Positions 9,770-20,030 of a stretch of DNA of 64,000 bases are shown here, piece by piece (position 1 is the stretch's first letter; every line of letters begins with the position of its first letter). The position numbers and the translations under genes are program-made. The stretch lies in NCBI GenBank assembly GCA_026874595.1, contig CM049313.1, positions 38,966,659 through 39,030,658 on the forward strand, written 5' to 3'. The stretch is from Sipunculus nudus. Taxonomy: Eukaryota; Annelida; Sipuncula; Golfingiida; Sipunculidae. Below the pieces are notes generated by a model, which saw nothing but the letters and a program-made list of their open reading frames with translations, was not told the DNA's origin and made no database searches.

Positions 9770-10510
9770 CATGGTGCTTGAAAACTTGAATAAAATCTAC
9801 AGTTTTTGATCAACTGGTTTCAAATTTTTGGTGTTAACAGTTAAAATGCTAACAAAAACATGCTGTGAAAATTAAATCCACAGCAGTTACAGCAAAAAAA
9901 CGTGCCATGGTCAAAGTTGGGCAAAATTTAAGGTACCAATTTTTTATTTTTGCTAATATTTTTAAAAATTTAAAAGATTTTGATCTAATTTTGGGTATAC
10001 AATTTAATTTTGATTAATAAAAGTAATATTACTGGAAAAAAAGTGCTTAGCTTTAACAAGTTTTGTGTTAAGTGATAAAATTTCTTTCCTGATTATTTAA
10101 AAAATGCATTATGTTTGGGCCCATAACTTTTTTAAATTAAATAATACAGACCTAATTTCTGGCATGTACATAGGAATTATATAGAGGATTATTTATAGGA
10201 AATATGAGGAAAAACAGATGAGTGGTTTTGATATTAGGCAGTCCTAAAGTGTGAAAATAGGTTTTTAATAAAAAATTGAGGTTTTTCCTTAATTTCTCAA
10301 AGGAATGAAGTCGCAAAGACCCAGTTTTTGGCTTGGTAGGAGATCTTGGGGACATCTAACATTATGCTGAATTTTGGATTCCTAGGTCTTACGGTTTCAA
10401 AACGTGCCACATCTACGGACGGACGGACGGACGGACGGACGGACAGACGGACGGACGACGGACAATGGACCACGACTATAGCTCAGATGACTTATAGTCA
10501 GCTGAGCTAA
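9770..10510 (+). mobile_element. Dispersed element X, core unit 2 with (ACGG)n and hairpin tail
   Basis: The core repeats unit 1 (GTGCCATGGTCAAAGTTGGG at ~9,902). It continues into GTTTCAAAACGTGCC, then an (ACGG)n microsatellite (10,415-10,463), ACAATGGACCACGACTA, and a 31-nt hairpin (10,479-10,509) ending CTAA at 10,510. A tandem core, ACGG microsatellite and conserved 3' hairpin recall the bivalve 'pearl' elements and Helitron-derived non-autonomous elements. The next base after CTAA is A, not the T expected for a canonical Helitron insertion. Confidence 0.75.
10415..10463 (+). repeat. (ACGG)n microsatellite
   Basis: About twelve ACGG repeats with two interruptions, part of the element X tail. 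Confidence 0.95.
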
Positions 10511-10778
10511 AAATGTTAGCATAATTTATATTTTGATCATTATTAATTTCTAAAAGAAAACTGGTTGGTTTATGTATTTAGTATACTCAGTCACTGAAAA
10601 GTTCAGGGTAAAGACAGCTATAAAGAAAGCTGCCTACTAGAGCTGCTATACAGTAAGCGAAATACTTGTTCACTGAAACATGGCACGTGGTCACCAGAAC
10701 ATATACTGATATACTGATGTCCCCACCTGTATCACAAGCGGTTGCTGATGCGCGTGGCTGACAATGTTCCAAGACCAG
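10511..10778. other. Non-coding DNA
   Basis: Nothing recognisable; a short minus-strand open frame is not gene-like. Confidence 0.5.
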
Positions 10779-11407
10779 TTTGATGATAGAAGTCTTTATT
10801 CAATAGCAAGCGGTCTGGGACAGTCTCTCTCTCTGAGAGAGGCGCCCAGCCTCCCTGACTCACTCTCTCTCAGCGCACACTACAGATAGTTTTGTTACAG
10901 AGCTTACACGTGACATATGAGATGTACATATCCATATTTCTGCATTTCGTCATAAAAGCTAAACCTTATTGGATGACTCAAAGTAGGTCACAATTACATC
11001 AGAGTTGTAAGTGTTCTACCTAACTTTCGTGAGATCTGATTCGACAAAAGTGCTACGGAAAATCCCAAGTCTGACCTGACATACATCCAGTTATAGACTG
11101 ACCTACAAGTCCTATTTCCAGACTCATATAAACATAATCTGCCTGCCTCATCATAGAAACCAATTTAGAGCTAATTTGGGAGAGAACATTTAGGCTCTAC
11201 AAACATACTGAATTGCCATTAGATACTTGGTCGTCTGATGAACATTAATTTCCTTTGGCTCTGTCTGAATATCAGAACAGACTGAAACCAAGATTGATTT
11301 TTATTGTTTCTGAATGATTTTAGATCATAATTAATGAAATATTGAAATATTCCTTTAAATATGTGTTAAGTCACATATACACCCTTTCTCACTCCATAAC
11401 AATACAA
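10779..11407 (-). repeat. Possible solo LTR, minus orientation
   Basis: Read on the minus strand, the segment starts TGTATTGTTATGGAGTGAG, has no ORF, and ends with AATAAAGACTTCTATCATCA, a polyadenylation signal close to a CA end as in an LTR. ACCAG occurs on both outer edges (10,774-10,778 and 11,408-11,412) and could be a 5-bp target duplication, with two extra bases at one end. An internal CT/GA-rich palindrome lies near 10,827-10,845. No second LTR or internal region was found. The boundaries are inferred. Confidence 0.35.
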
Positions 11408-11412
11408 CCAGG

Positions 11413-12059
11413 TGTACAAAATGATTCCAAAGATCACAATACATGAATGTCATAACAGCTGCCAAAATATACACTGTTCCAAACACAAAGAGGTCAATCC
11501 CAAGTCATCAAATCGAAACCCATTTAAAGGAAAACTCTGACAACTAGATCTTAAGTGTCGACTGTAATGTCATGTTTTAGTACTTAGATTATTTCAAGCT
11601 TGACCATGTGGACTGTGAGGTGTGCATGTAACTAACCAGTAACACTCTTGCAGATATGTCATAGTGACCAACCCTAGCCCAAGGAGTGCACAGAGTGAGA
11701 GCTCAAAAATGTTTTGGTGCAAGGTTGAGGCACCAAGTATTTTGAACTCTGTTATGACCCAGTCAGCTGGGTAATTTTTTCCAAAAATACAAATCCCAGT
11801 CAGTGTGGTTGTCATATGAACCACAAACAGGAAAAGGGAAGGTGTGACATGATTCACATACAAAAATATGAGAGGGATTGGGCCCAGCCAACAGACATGT
11901 GACTCAAAGCCCAGTGTGAGATTATACAAAGAACCAAGAGACGCCTAAATATGGTATTGTCATTTAGCATAAGCTTGGATTAAGAACTTTATTTAAAACA
12001 TAAAAACAGTTATAAAACCACATTTAATGTATGAATATGTTAAGGGCCTGATACCGATA
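11413..12059. other. Non-coding DNA
   Basis: A 111-aa minus-strand open frame (11,594-11,929) has no recognisable domain. I do not support it as a gene. Confidence 0.5.
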
Positions 12060-12069
12060 GGGACCAATC

Positions 12070-12282
12070 CAAATTTTGATCAGGATTCAGTCTGACCTAA
12101 ACCCCGATCAGGATTTGGGCTGGACCAGATCATGATTAGGGTTTAGGCTGGACTGAATCCCATTCAGGATTTGTTCTGGTCGATTGGTCCAGACCAAATC
12201 CTGATCGGGATTCTGACCAGTCTAAAATCCTAACCAGGATCTGGTCCAGCCCTAATCCTCATTCAGACTGTGATTTAACATA
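12070..12282. repeat. Imperfect inverted repeat (foldback) with ~90-100-bp arms
   Basis: The reverse complement of ~12,075-12,177 aligns with ~12,192-12,282. Shared strings include CAAATCCTGAT, GATCTGGTCCAGCCC and CAGACTG. Each arm is itself built of a degenerate RAATCCTGATCAGGATT-type motif. The spacer is only ~15 bp, so the segment could form one long hairpin. Confidence 0.7.
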
Positions 12283-12303
12283 ATATCAAACTAGATATTT
12301 CTT

Positions 12304-13262
12304 GGCACCGCAGGTGCCATAGTATCCCCAGACAATTAATCCCCCCCCCCCCCTTTAAGAATAGGCCCCCCATCTTCAGCAACAAATAATATCAGACCAC
12401 ACTCATAGAAAAGGACACTCTCATAGAAAAGGTCATGACCCCAATTTCAATAAACATCATCCCCTAACCCATGTCTATGTATATGCATAATATGAAAGAA
12501 ATCTGTCCATTAATTTTTGACTTATAATGCTCACAGTACTGTCAGGTGGCAATGATGGGGTGTTAAACCACACGAAAACAAGTAAAAGAATATCAGGTGG
12601 CACCACCTGTTTCCGTTACATGACATTTCAATCCAAGATCTTCGATCAAGTTGATTTTTGGACCAATCAATGCATCCCTTATTGAGATATTAATGATTTT
12701 GTGTGATTACACCATATATGGCAATATTCAAGGTCAAAGCCACTCTCACAGGAAAGGTCATGACCCCAATTTAAAAAAACACCATCCCATTACCCATATC
12801 TATGTACATGCATAATATAAAAGAAATCTGTCCATTAGTTTTTGACTTATAATGTTCACAGTACTGTCAGGTAGCAATTTTGGGAGTATTAAACAGCATG
12901 AAAAAAAGTAAAGAATAACAGGTGGCGCCACCAGTTTCTGGGACATGACAACCCTATCCATGATCTTCCATCAACTTGATTTTGGGATCAATCCATGCAA
13001 GATTTCTTGAGATATTTAAGAATTTGTGTGATTTCCCCCAAAATTGGACCTTTTCAAGGTCAAGGACACTCTCCTAGTCAAGGTCATGACCTCATTTTAA
13101 ATAGGCATCGTCCTCTCACACATTTCTATAAACATACCAAATTTGGTAAAGATCTGTGAAATATTTTTGAGTTATCTCGCCAACAAGATTTATATGCGGC
13201 GGCGGTGGCGGCGGCAGGACCGGTATGAAAACATAGTATCCCCCTACTTTGTCTTGGGATAC
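12304..13262 (+). repeat. Dispersed repeat containing three ~325-bp tandem units
   Basis: Three units share an AAGGTCAAAGSCACTCTC / AAGGTCATGACC start (near 12,409, 12,729 and 13,056). They continue with ATCTGTCCATTA...TTTTTGACTTATAATG and ACAGTACTGTCAGGT. The element opens with GGCACCGCAGGTGCC (6-bp-stem hairpin) and CATAGTATCCCC, and closes with CATAGTATCCCCC and a GTATCCC/GGGATAC hairpin. A (GGC)n run lies at 13,197-13,216. No ORF. Confidence 0.7.
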
Positions 13263-15699
13263 AATAACACTTAAAGTATATAATTAAAATTAAATTAAGG
13301 ACAATTAACCTTAATTCAGCTATTCATAAACTTTAATCTAATTTTGTTATGACATTCATGCCATGCCAAACTTCAAATACATAGAATTAGTTGCACAAGT
13401 AAAAATAAGTAGGACTGATACCATACATAAATTCATTAATGGAATAGAAGAATACTCCTGATTTTAGTGGCAAAACTTAACCTTTGTAAAATTAGAAATA
13501 CCAGGTATGTTAAACTTGATGAATAAACTTTTTTTTCTGGTTTGTAATTACCTACATGCATCACACGTCTGAATCAAAATAATTATATTCTGCATCTAAA
13601 ACATACAAAAAGCATTTTACAAATATAAATAATTTTACACTGATTTTATCATTTAAAAGTTTTTTTTAATTCAACTAAGTCATTCAATCTAATCATGTTA
13701 GAAGAACCATATATTAATACACCTGCAATTATGATTAAAAGCAGATGTGAGATGTTAACAGAGTGCCAGACAGAGGGGGCTGATAACAGCATACACCACT
13801 ACAATGACCATGACTGTGAACTCATGAGGCTGGCACATGGTGCCAAACAAAGGGTCAAGTTTAACTCACCTTCAGCCAATGCAGCAACTGACCTCAGTTA
13901 TTCTATAAAACTCATCAGACTTTATAACAAAAACCTACCTACAAGCCAGCTTCAACTACCTTATGTTATGAGTCATTAAGTTTTCTAGGTCAACCAGTCA
14001 GTGTCACATCAGGCAGGATACTCAGAATCTGAAGTACATAACGGGCCAAGGTTTCAAATAACTTCCTGGTCTGGATAAAGTCCACAGGGAGTCTCCTCTT
14101 GAACTGACTGGGTGCATGATCAAAGGTATACATCTCACCAATACTGGACATGATGTATAAATCACACCCAAACTAAACACGATCTGAAGTTTAAACCCCA
14201 CCCAAAACTAAACATAAAGGACCCATGGATCACTATGCTCAGCTGAAGTCGCTCTTGTACGTAAATTTCTAAAATAATATCAAATAGAGATAAAGTCTTA
14301 GAGGAAGAGATAATACATGTAACAGGGCGATTTCACAGATCCTGTTTACGTCACAATTTCGTTATGCACGGTTGTTAACTGTGTACTTGGGCCCGTGCAT
14401 GTGTTCGGAAGTTGAAGTTCCACATGAATGGCCCTTTTCAGTCAGCCTTTAGCCAACTGTAGTGAAAACAATTCAAAGTCAGTGAAACAAACACTTTTGC
14501 TTTTCAAGTTAGTGTCTCCTGGTCATCAGTTGCCATTTCGTCGATAACCTTGCTCTAATTGCTGCATAAAACGTTACAGGAGGCACGCTTGAGTGTTTCG
14601 GTAGAGTATGAGCTTTTTCTACAGTTTAACTTTAAATGTTTAAGCTTGTCATAGCTTGTCAGAAAACCAGTAATAATTTAATCTAAGTTGAAACCAGTAC
14701 AAATGTTATTCATTGAATACCGCATTGCGCTCCGCTGTAGTATTTTCTTTGCTTAATTATAAGGTATTATACTATAAGGTGGACATACAGAGCTTAATAA
14801 GTCCAGAATTATGTATGTAATGTTATTTATGTTAAAATGGTTGATGTAATGTAACTTTTTGTAAGTTACATACTAGTATACAAGTATTTTCAAGGTACAA
14901 ATATATTATTGCTACAGCCGTACGACTTTTTGCATTGAGTACCATCAGGCATGTGGCCATTATGAGGGATCTTGCCGTCATGGAAACAGTTTAGACTCTA
15001 TCCTCTCTTGACAGGGTATGACTTGTTCAATTATGATTTGAAATAGTTATTCCAATACAGAGCTTATGTTAATTTTGTAACTTGCAATAATTTGGTTTGT
15101 TTATTCTGACTTGCTATATATAAGGCATATTATCTATGCGATTTGGCGATACAAGGCATACAAGTTGTTGCTGCAATTATAATATCTGGGTTGAATTTCT
15201 TATGTCAACGGTATATAACGTTCATATAGTTTTTTAAGAGACTATAATTGAACTGGTCTGTTGACCAACAAATTAATAAAAATAACAGACTACTTTAACA
15301 CTGTAACTGAACAGGTCTGTTGAACAATAATGATGTACTTAACGCTTTCCATTTCATATATCTAACAGGGTTTTTCCTTACTGTATGAATAAACTGTTTG
15401 TCATACACTCTTGGCCTTGGCAGTCTGATTTTTACGCCCAGTTTTCCCCGTGGTGTTTCCCCACTACATACAGGCTATGGTTGGTTGATAAGATTGTTTT
15501 GTATTGATGAGATAAATTGTTGCAAATAATTTTTTATGACCTGACCATATGTTTCCTAATGTTGAAACTAAAGCATGTGACCAGTTTAATTAAGAACATA
15601 TGATCTGTTTTATTACCATGATCATTGGTTGGCTTTTTGATAAACTGTTGACAGTTCAGCAGTTTACACATTTGTTTAATTAGATATATTTTTGTTGTT
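13263..15699. other. Non-coding DNA
   Basis: No gene recognised. A 94-aa plus-strand frame at 13,695-13,979 has no visible domain. 14,208-14,237 matches a short motif at 7,884-7,915 and might be the left end of an element that ends at 15,796; this is not proven. Confidence 0.45.
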
Positions 15700-15796
15700 T
15701 CAAAACTTGCCAGTCTACAAAACTGATGGACAGACAGACACTGACGGGCAATGGACCATAACTATAGCTCAGATGATTTAGAGTCAGCTGAGCTAA
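15700..15796 (+). mobile_element. Hairpin tail of a dispersed element
   Basis: It shares GTTTCAAAAC.TGCCA, ACAATGGACCA-like and ACTATAGCTCAG segments with the element X tail. The 31-nt hairpin is at 15,765-15,795 and CTAA ends at 15,796. The ACGG microsatellite has decayed to GACAGACAGACACTGACGG. The upstream body is unlike element X. Confidence 0.7.
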
Positions 15797-16426
15797 AAAT
15801 TACTTACCAACTAAACTACTTAATCCATATTTACAAGGGCTCAACATTACAGTTAATCAATTGCCCAGGGCAAGTAAAGTTCAAGAAATTAGTGGTAGGG
15901 CAACCAAAAGTAGCCTCCTACTTGCCAAAGTGGGCATGTGGGTCGAACATATACCTTACCAAAAGGCCTGAAAAAGTGTGTTGTGTGTCTGGTAGTACCA
16001 GTACCCAAATGAAGTCAAGAAGTAATGGAACACCTAGCTGAGTCAACATATATTCAAAAGACTTGTGAATTTCAGAACTCTCTTAGAAGTAATACTGCCA
16101 CTGTGTTTGCAATACTTTAAAACTACAAAGTATAATTTTATTTTTAATGTGCTTTTTGACAAAACATGCAACACAAGCTTGTGGAACACACTTTATGTTC
16201 GTGTTTGTGATCTGCACTGGTTTTTGTGGGGCAAGTTAAATTCATGTAGGGCAATTAAAAGAAGCAGTTACTAGCTAGACAGGGCAAGATCTTTCAAAAG
16301 TTAAGAAGAAGCATTGATATACTTATTTTTAAAAAAAATGTTTACCAACTGAAGGATCTTCTGCTTACATGTAACTGCTGTTGAATATTTATTAACTGTA
16401 TATATATATTTGATGTAGTAGAGTCC
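15797..16426. other. Non-coding DNA
   Basis: A 96-aa open frame starts inside the hairpin tail at 15,751 and runs to 16,041. It is an accident of the repeat and not supported as a gene. Confidence 0.45.
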
Positions 16427-16790
16427 ACAACATTCAAGTCCAAGTCCTGGCTACTCGAGTCAATGTCCTTTAGGTTCCAGTCCAAGTCCACCTTCTTCCA
16501 GTCTTGAGTCCATTTGAACCAGAGTCTACGTAAGACGAGTCCAATACAAATCTCTTATTCTCTGATTTAAAGAAACTGAAAATGGAAATTTGAGATTACC
16601 ATACATATTTTTATGGTAGCTTACACATGCTTTATATTTGAATGTTTGACTCAGGATGGACTCGGTCACTCCTACTCTGACTTCTCATGCCCTTATCTTC
16701 AAGTCTGAGTCCAGGATCCAAGTCTGAGTCCCTAAAAAAATGGACAAAATTCCGGACTCAAATCCAAGTCTGGATTCCAGGCCTATATTA
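16427..16790 (+). repeat. Degenerate AGTCC/AAGTCTGAGTCC minisatellite region
   Basis: Many irregular copies of AGTCC, AAGTCCAAGTCC and AAGTCTGAGTCC occur in two clusters (16,427-16,540 and 16,640-16,790). The period is poorly kept, which suggests an old simple repeat. Confidence 0.55.
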
Positions 16791-17618
16791 TATATCACTG
16801 ATATATATATATGTGTGAACTGGCAAAAATACTGTATAAGTTATAGAGTGTTCAAAGTTCAAGCAGTAACATCATTTTACCAAGACCCTGTGCCTAAAAA
16901 TCACATGTGGCAATCTATACACATATATGCACACACATATGCTGATGGACATGGAAATATCACAGTTATACAGAATCATTTTCCATGCATTTACACTGTC
17001 ATGGTCACATATATACACATTCGATATGAGAAAACCATGCTGAATAGTTTCAAAGTGCTACACATAACATATAAGATGAAAGGCACTGCATAAAATATGT
17101 GTGACAGTGGCATCTAGTCTGCCACTTGTTCAGAAATAAACATTTTTACAACAAGAAAATTACTTTAATATACGAGAAAACTTTATCAAAGTTTATGAGA
17201 AATGTGATCGGTCAAAGAACAAGAAAGAATAGCAACTGTCACTCTTTAACATGTGTATACATTTATTGTATCTTATCATGCACTGTAACTTTTACCTTGT
17301 GGTAAGTTTTGGAATATGTAATGACTATTGCATCATTATAAAATACATCATTACTGTCCTATACTATTGCTATTTCTCCTTTCCAGTCTAACATTGTATT
17401 TAGATAATACTATTAATAATTTTTAATGGTCCACAACCAAGGATGTAATGTGGTAAAGATGTAAGTTATCTTTTTTTTGTGTGATATTCTGATAATACCA
17501 AACCAAGTTGTTAGATTTGAAATGTATTTTAATTTTTTTAACAAAAGTGTCGAAATGTATTACCCGAGCGGGTGTCTAGCATTTGAGAAACATCAAGTTC
17601 GAACCACATTTACTGCGT
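16791..17618. other. Non-coding DNA
   Basis: Nothing recognisable. A 117-aa open frame overlapping its start (16,740-17,093) shows no domain. Confidence 0.45.
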
Positions 17619-17862
17619 TTTACTGAAATCTATGGTGGCTGATTTAGGACACAGAAAAATAAAATATTTATCTTGAGATTTCGAGATAACATCTCGTGAT
17701 CTTGACATAGAATTTCGCAATTAAAAAAAAATTTTAAGAAGCAAAAAAAAAAAAAATTTTTAAAAAGCCAAAAAAAAATTTAAGAAGCAAAAAAAAATGT
17801 TTAGGAAGCAAAAAAAAATTTAGAAAAGCAAAAAAAAATTTAGAAAGCAAAAAAAAAAAATA
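17619..17862 (+). repeat. Left arm of an A/T-rich inverted repeat pair
   Basis: It holds TTTACTG, GGTGGCTGATTTAGGACACAG, a GATAACATCTCG-rich part, then repeated blocks of an A-run plus TTTAAGAAGC. It matches the reverse complement of 19,084-19,266 in the same order of parts. The arms differ in the length of the A-runs. Confidence 0.75.
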
Positions 17863-19083
17863 AAGGTAACCCTAGCTGGGAATGGGTCTTATAACACCAC
17901 TTTAAAGTAAAAACATTTTTTCTACAGGCTACTTGTACACAAGGCACTTGAGCAAGTGTTAACATAAAAATATGTAACCAAGTTATTGAAAGAACACTAG
18001 TTGATAATGATATTCGTTAGAGCATGTGAAGCAATGCAGTATTTGTCATTTACAGAACTCTGTACTCTCTGAATTGAAGCCAGATGTTTCTGCCAGACGT
18101 CTTTCTATTACGATCGGAGGCAATTTTTACAACACCACCCCTCCCCGACGCATGTTATAAAGACATGTGGATATAGACAAGGACACCACCTTTATCCATG
18201 GGATTGGCTCATTTTTATGAAAGGATTAACAGATTATGTTTACCTTGATTTCACTTCACTTCTTTAATATGTATATGCAGAGTTAGCCTGTATTACAAAG
18301 ATTCTATAAATAAGACAGGTGAATAGCGACTTTAAGACCATAGCAGAGCATTTTGCTGAAGAAGAATCATGATGAGAGATGATCGAAATATTTAAACTGT
18401 TTATTTATGAATATAAAACATTTATGAAGATAGGTTGACTAAGGTTATCTGAGCTATAGTTAAAGCTATAGTGGATCAAGAATTGGGCTTTAGGGGCTGA
18501 AGCACCCCCCCCCCCCCCAGTGTACCTACCTGAAAACACAGTAATCATTTTTAGCATATTTTAATTTATGATGGTCTAATACATGTTCCATAAATCAACA
18601 CACCATTTCAATAAAAACAAAAGCTGAAAGAAATTGTACAAAAAGCGTGTTTCTATAAGAAGCCCATATTTGTTTGTATTCTTAAAATAATAAGGTACCC
18701 ACAATGCATGCATGCAGACCTAAATTTTTTATTTGAGTGACTTAACAGCCTTGGCTCCGAATCCGCCGTTCAGGTAGAATGTTTCAGTTTCTTTAGGCTT
18801 GACATCTTCCTTACGGATATGAATAATAAAATATTGAATTTATATTGAACTTTTCTTCAACTCGCCTTATCTTAGGGGATATACAAACTTGATTGATTTT
18901 AAATTAATTATAGAATATTGTATTACCATTCAGTTAAACACAGTATACATGGTCTGTGTTTTAAAATTGCAATAGTTAGCACTCTTAACGTATACTGTCC
19001 CCATAACGTTGCTTTGCTTTATGTCAATTCAGCTTCGAATGGTTCGTACAAATGAGAAATTTTTTCTGGAGATCTCCAAAGAT
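17863..19083. other. Spacer between the inverted arms
   Basis: 1.2 kb with no ORF of note; includes a C-run near 18,505-18,519. No transposase. Confidence 0.5.
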
Positions 19084-19266
19084 AATTTTTTTTTTTTTGC
19101 TTTCTAAAATTTTTTTTTTTTGCTTCCTAAAATTTTTTTTTTTTGTTTCTTAAATTTTTTTTTTTTGCGATATTCTATGGCGAGATCTCGAGATGTTATC
19201 TCGAGATAAATATTTTTTTTCTGTGTCTTTAATCAGCCACCGTAGAACACTGATACCGGTAGTAAA
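19084..19266 (-). repeat. Right arm of the A/T-rich inverted repeat pair
   Basis: Reverse-complement match to 17,619-17,862: T-runs separated by GCTTTCTAAAA-like motifs, then CTCGAGATGTTATCTCGAG and CTGTGTCTTTAATCAGCCACC. Confidence 0.75.
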
Positions 19267-20030
19267 AACTTCAGTCAGAACAGTTACTATTGCGCTGCTG
19301 TGTAAACAACATGCCATATGAGTAGTCAGCACAGTAATGTCAGTATTCAGTAGGCTACACTGAAGCAAGCGCTCAAATCTATGCTCTCTTCATCTCAACA
19401 TTGGCAAAAACCTACCTCGTGTCGCCGAGTCTCCCGCGCAAATACTGGCGAATGACAGTCACCTACTGAAAGCAGTGATTATATAACCTTGTGGTTGAGT
19501 TGTGAAACAGGTCCGGGCTTGTTGTTCAAAATACCGAGGTCCTGAGCTGGCGGTTTTTCCAGGTATCTCTGTATTCGTCACTGGAAAACCCCTCCCTTCT
19601 GACCCAGTTACATTGCTGGTGCCCGTGCCGTCCCAAGCACGGAATACCCAAACCTTCTTGCGGCAAGGAAACATGGATGTCACTGATATAGTGTAGACGG
19701 GGATGTATTTCCGTAGGAATTTGATGCCCAAATTGTGATAATGACTGATTTAGCATAAACTGGATATGAACTAATGGTAAATGTAAGGTAACAAATTTTT
19801 AGATCACTCTAACACCGAAAATCGGGGGAATCCTCCATGTCCCTATCAACCTTATATGTAGCTTATATGTGTTGATTCCCCATAAACCTTTCTAACACTG
19901 TGGATGCAAGGGGCACGGAGGATCACCAACTGAAGACACACTCCCCAAATGCATCCAGGACTCACAGTGTGCACATTCATTCAGATGCATCTGCCTACCC
20001 TGGATGCATCTACATGCTAAGGATGCATAT
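19267..20030. other. Left flank of the foldback region
   Basis: 19,459-19,756 is richer in G+C than its surroundings, with open frames on both strands; see findings. 19,890-20,030 repeats GGATGCA several times. CCTCCATGTCCC (19,832-19,843) and a TGGATGCAAGG 21-mer (19,901-19,921) have counterparts just outside the right arm near 41,550. Confidence 0.5.

Noticed and set aside
10479-10510. Firm Helitron assignment for the hairpin-CTAA tails
   Set aside because: Three of four copies are followed by A, not T, and no 5' TC end or Rep/helicase gene is visible. Kept only as a resemblance.
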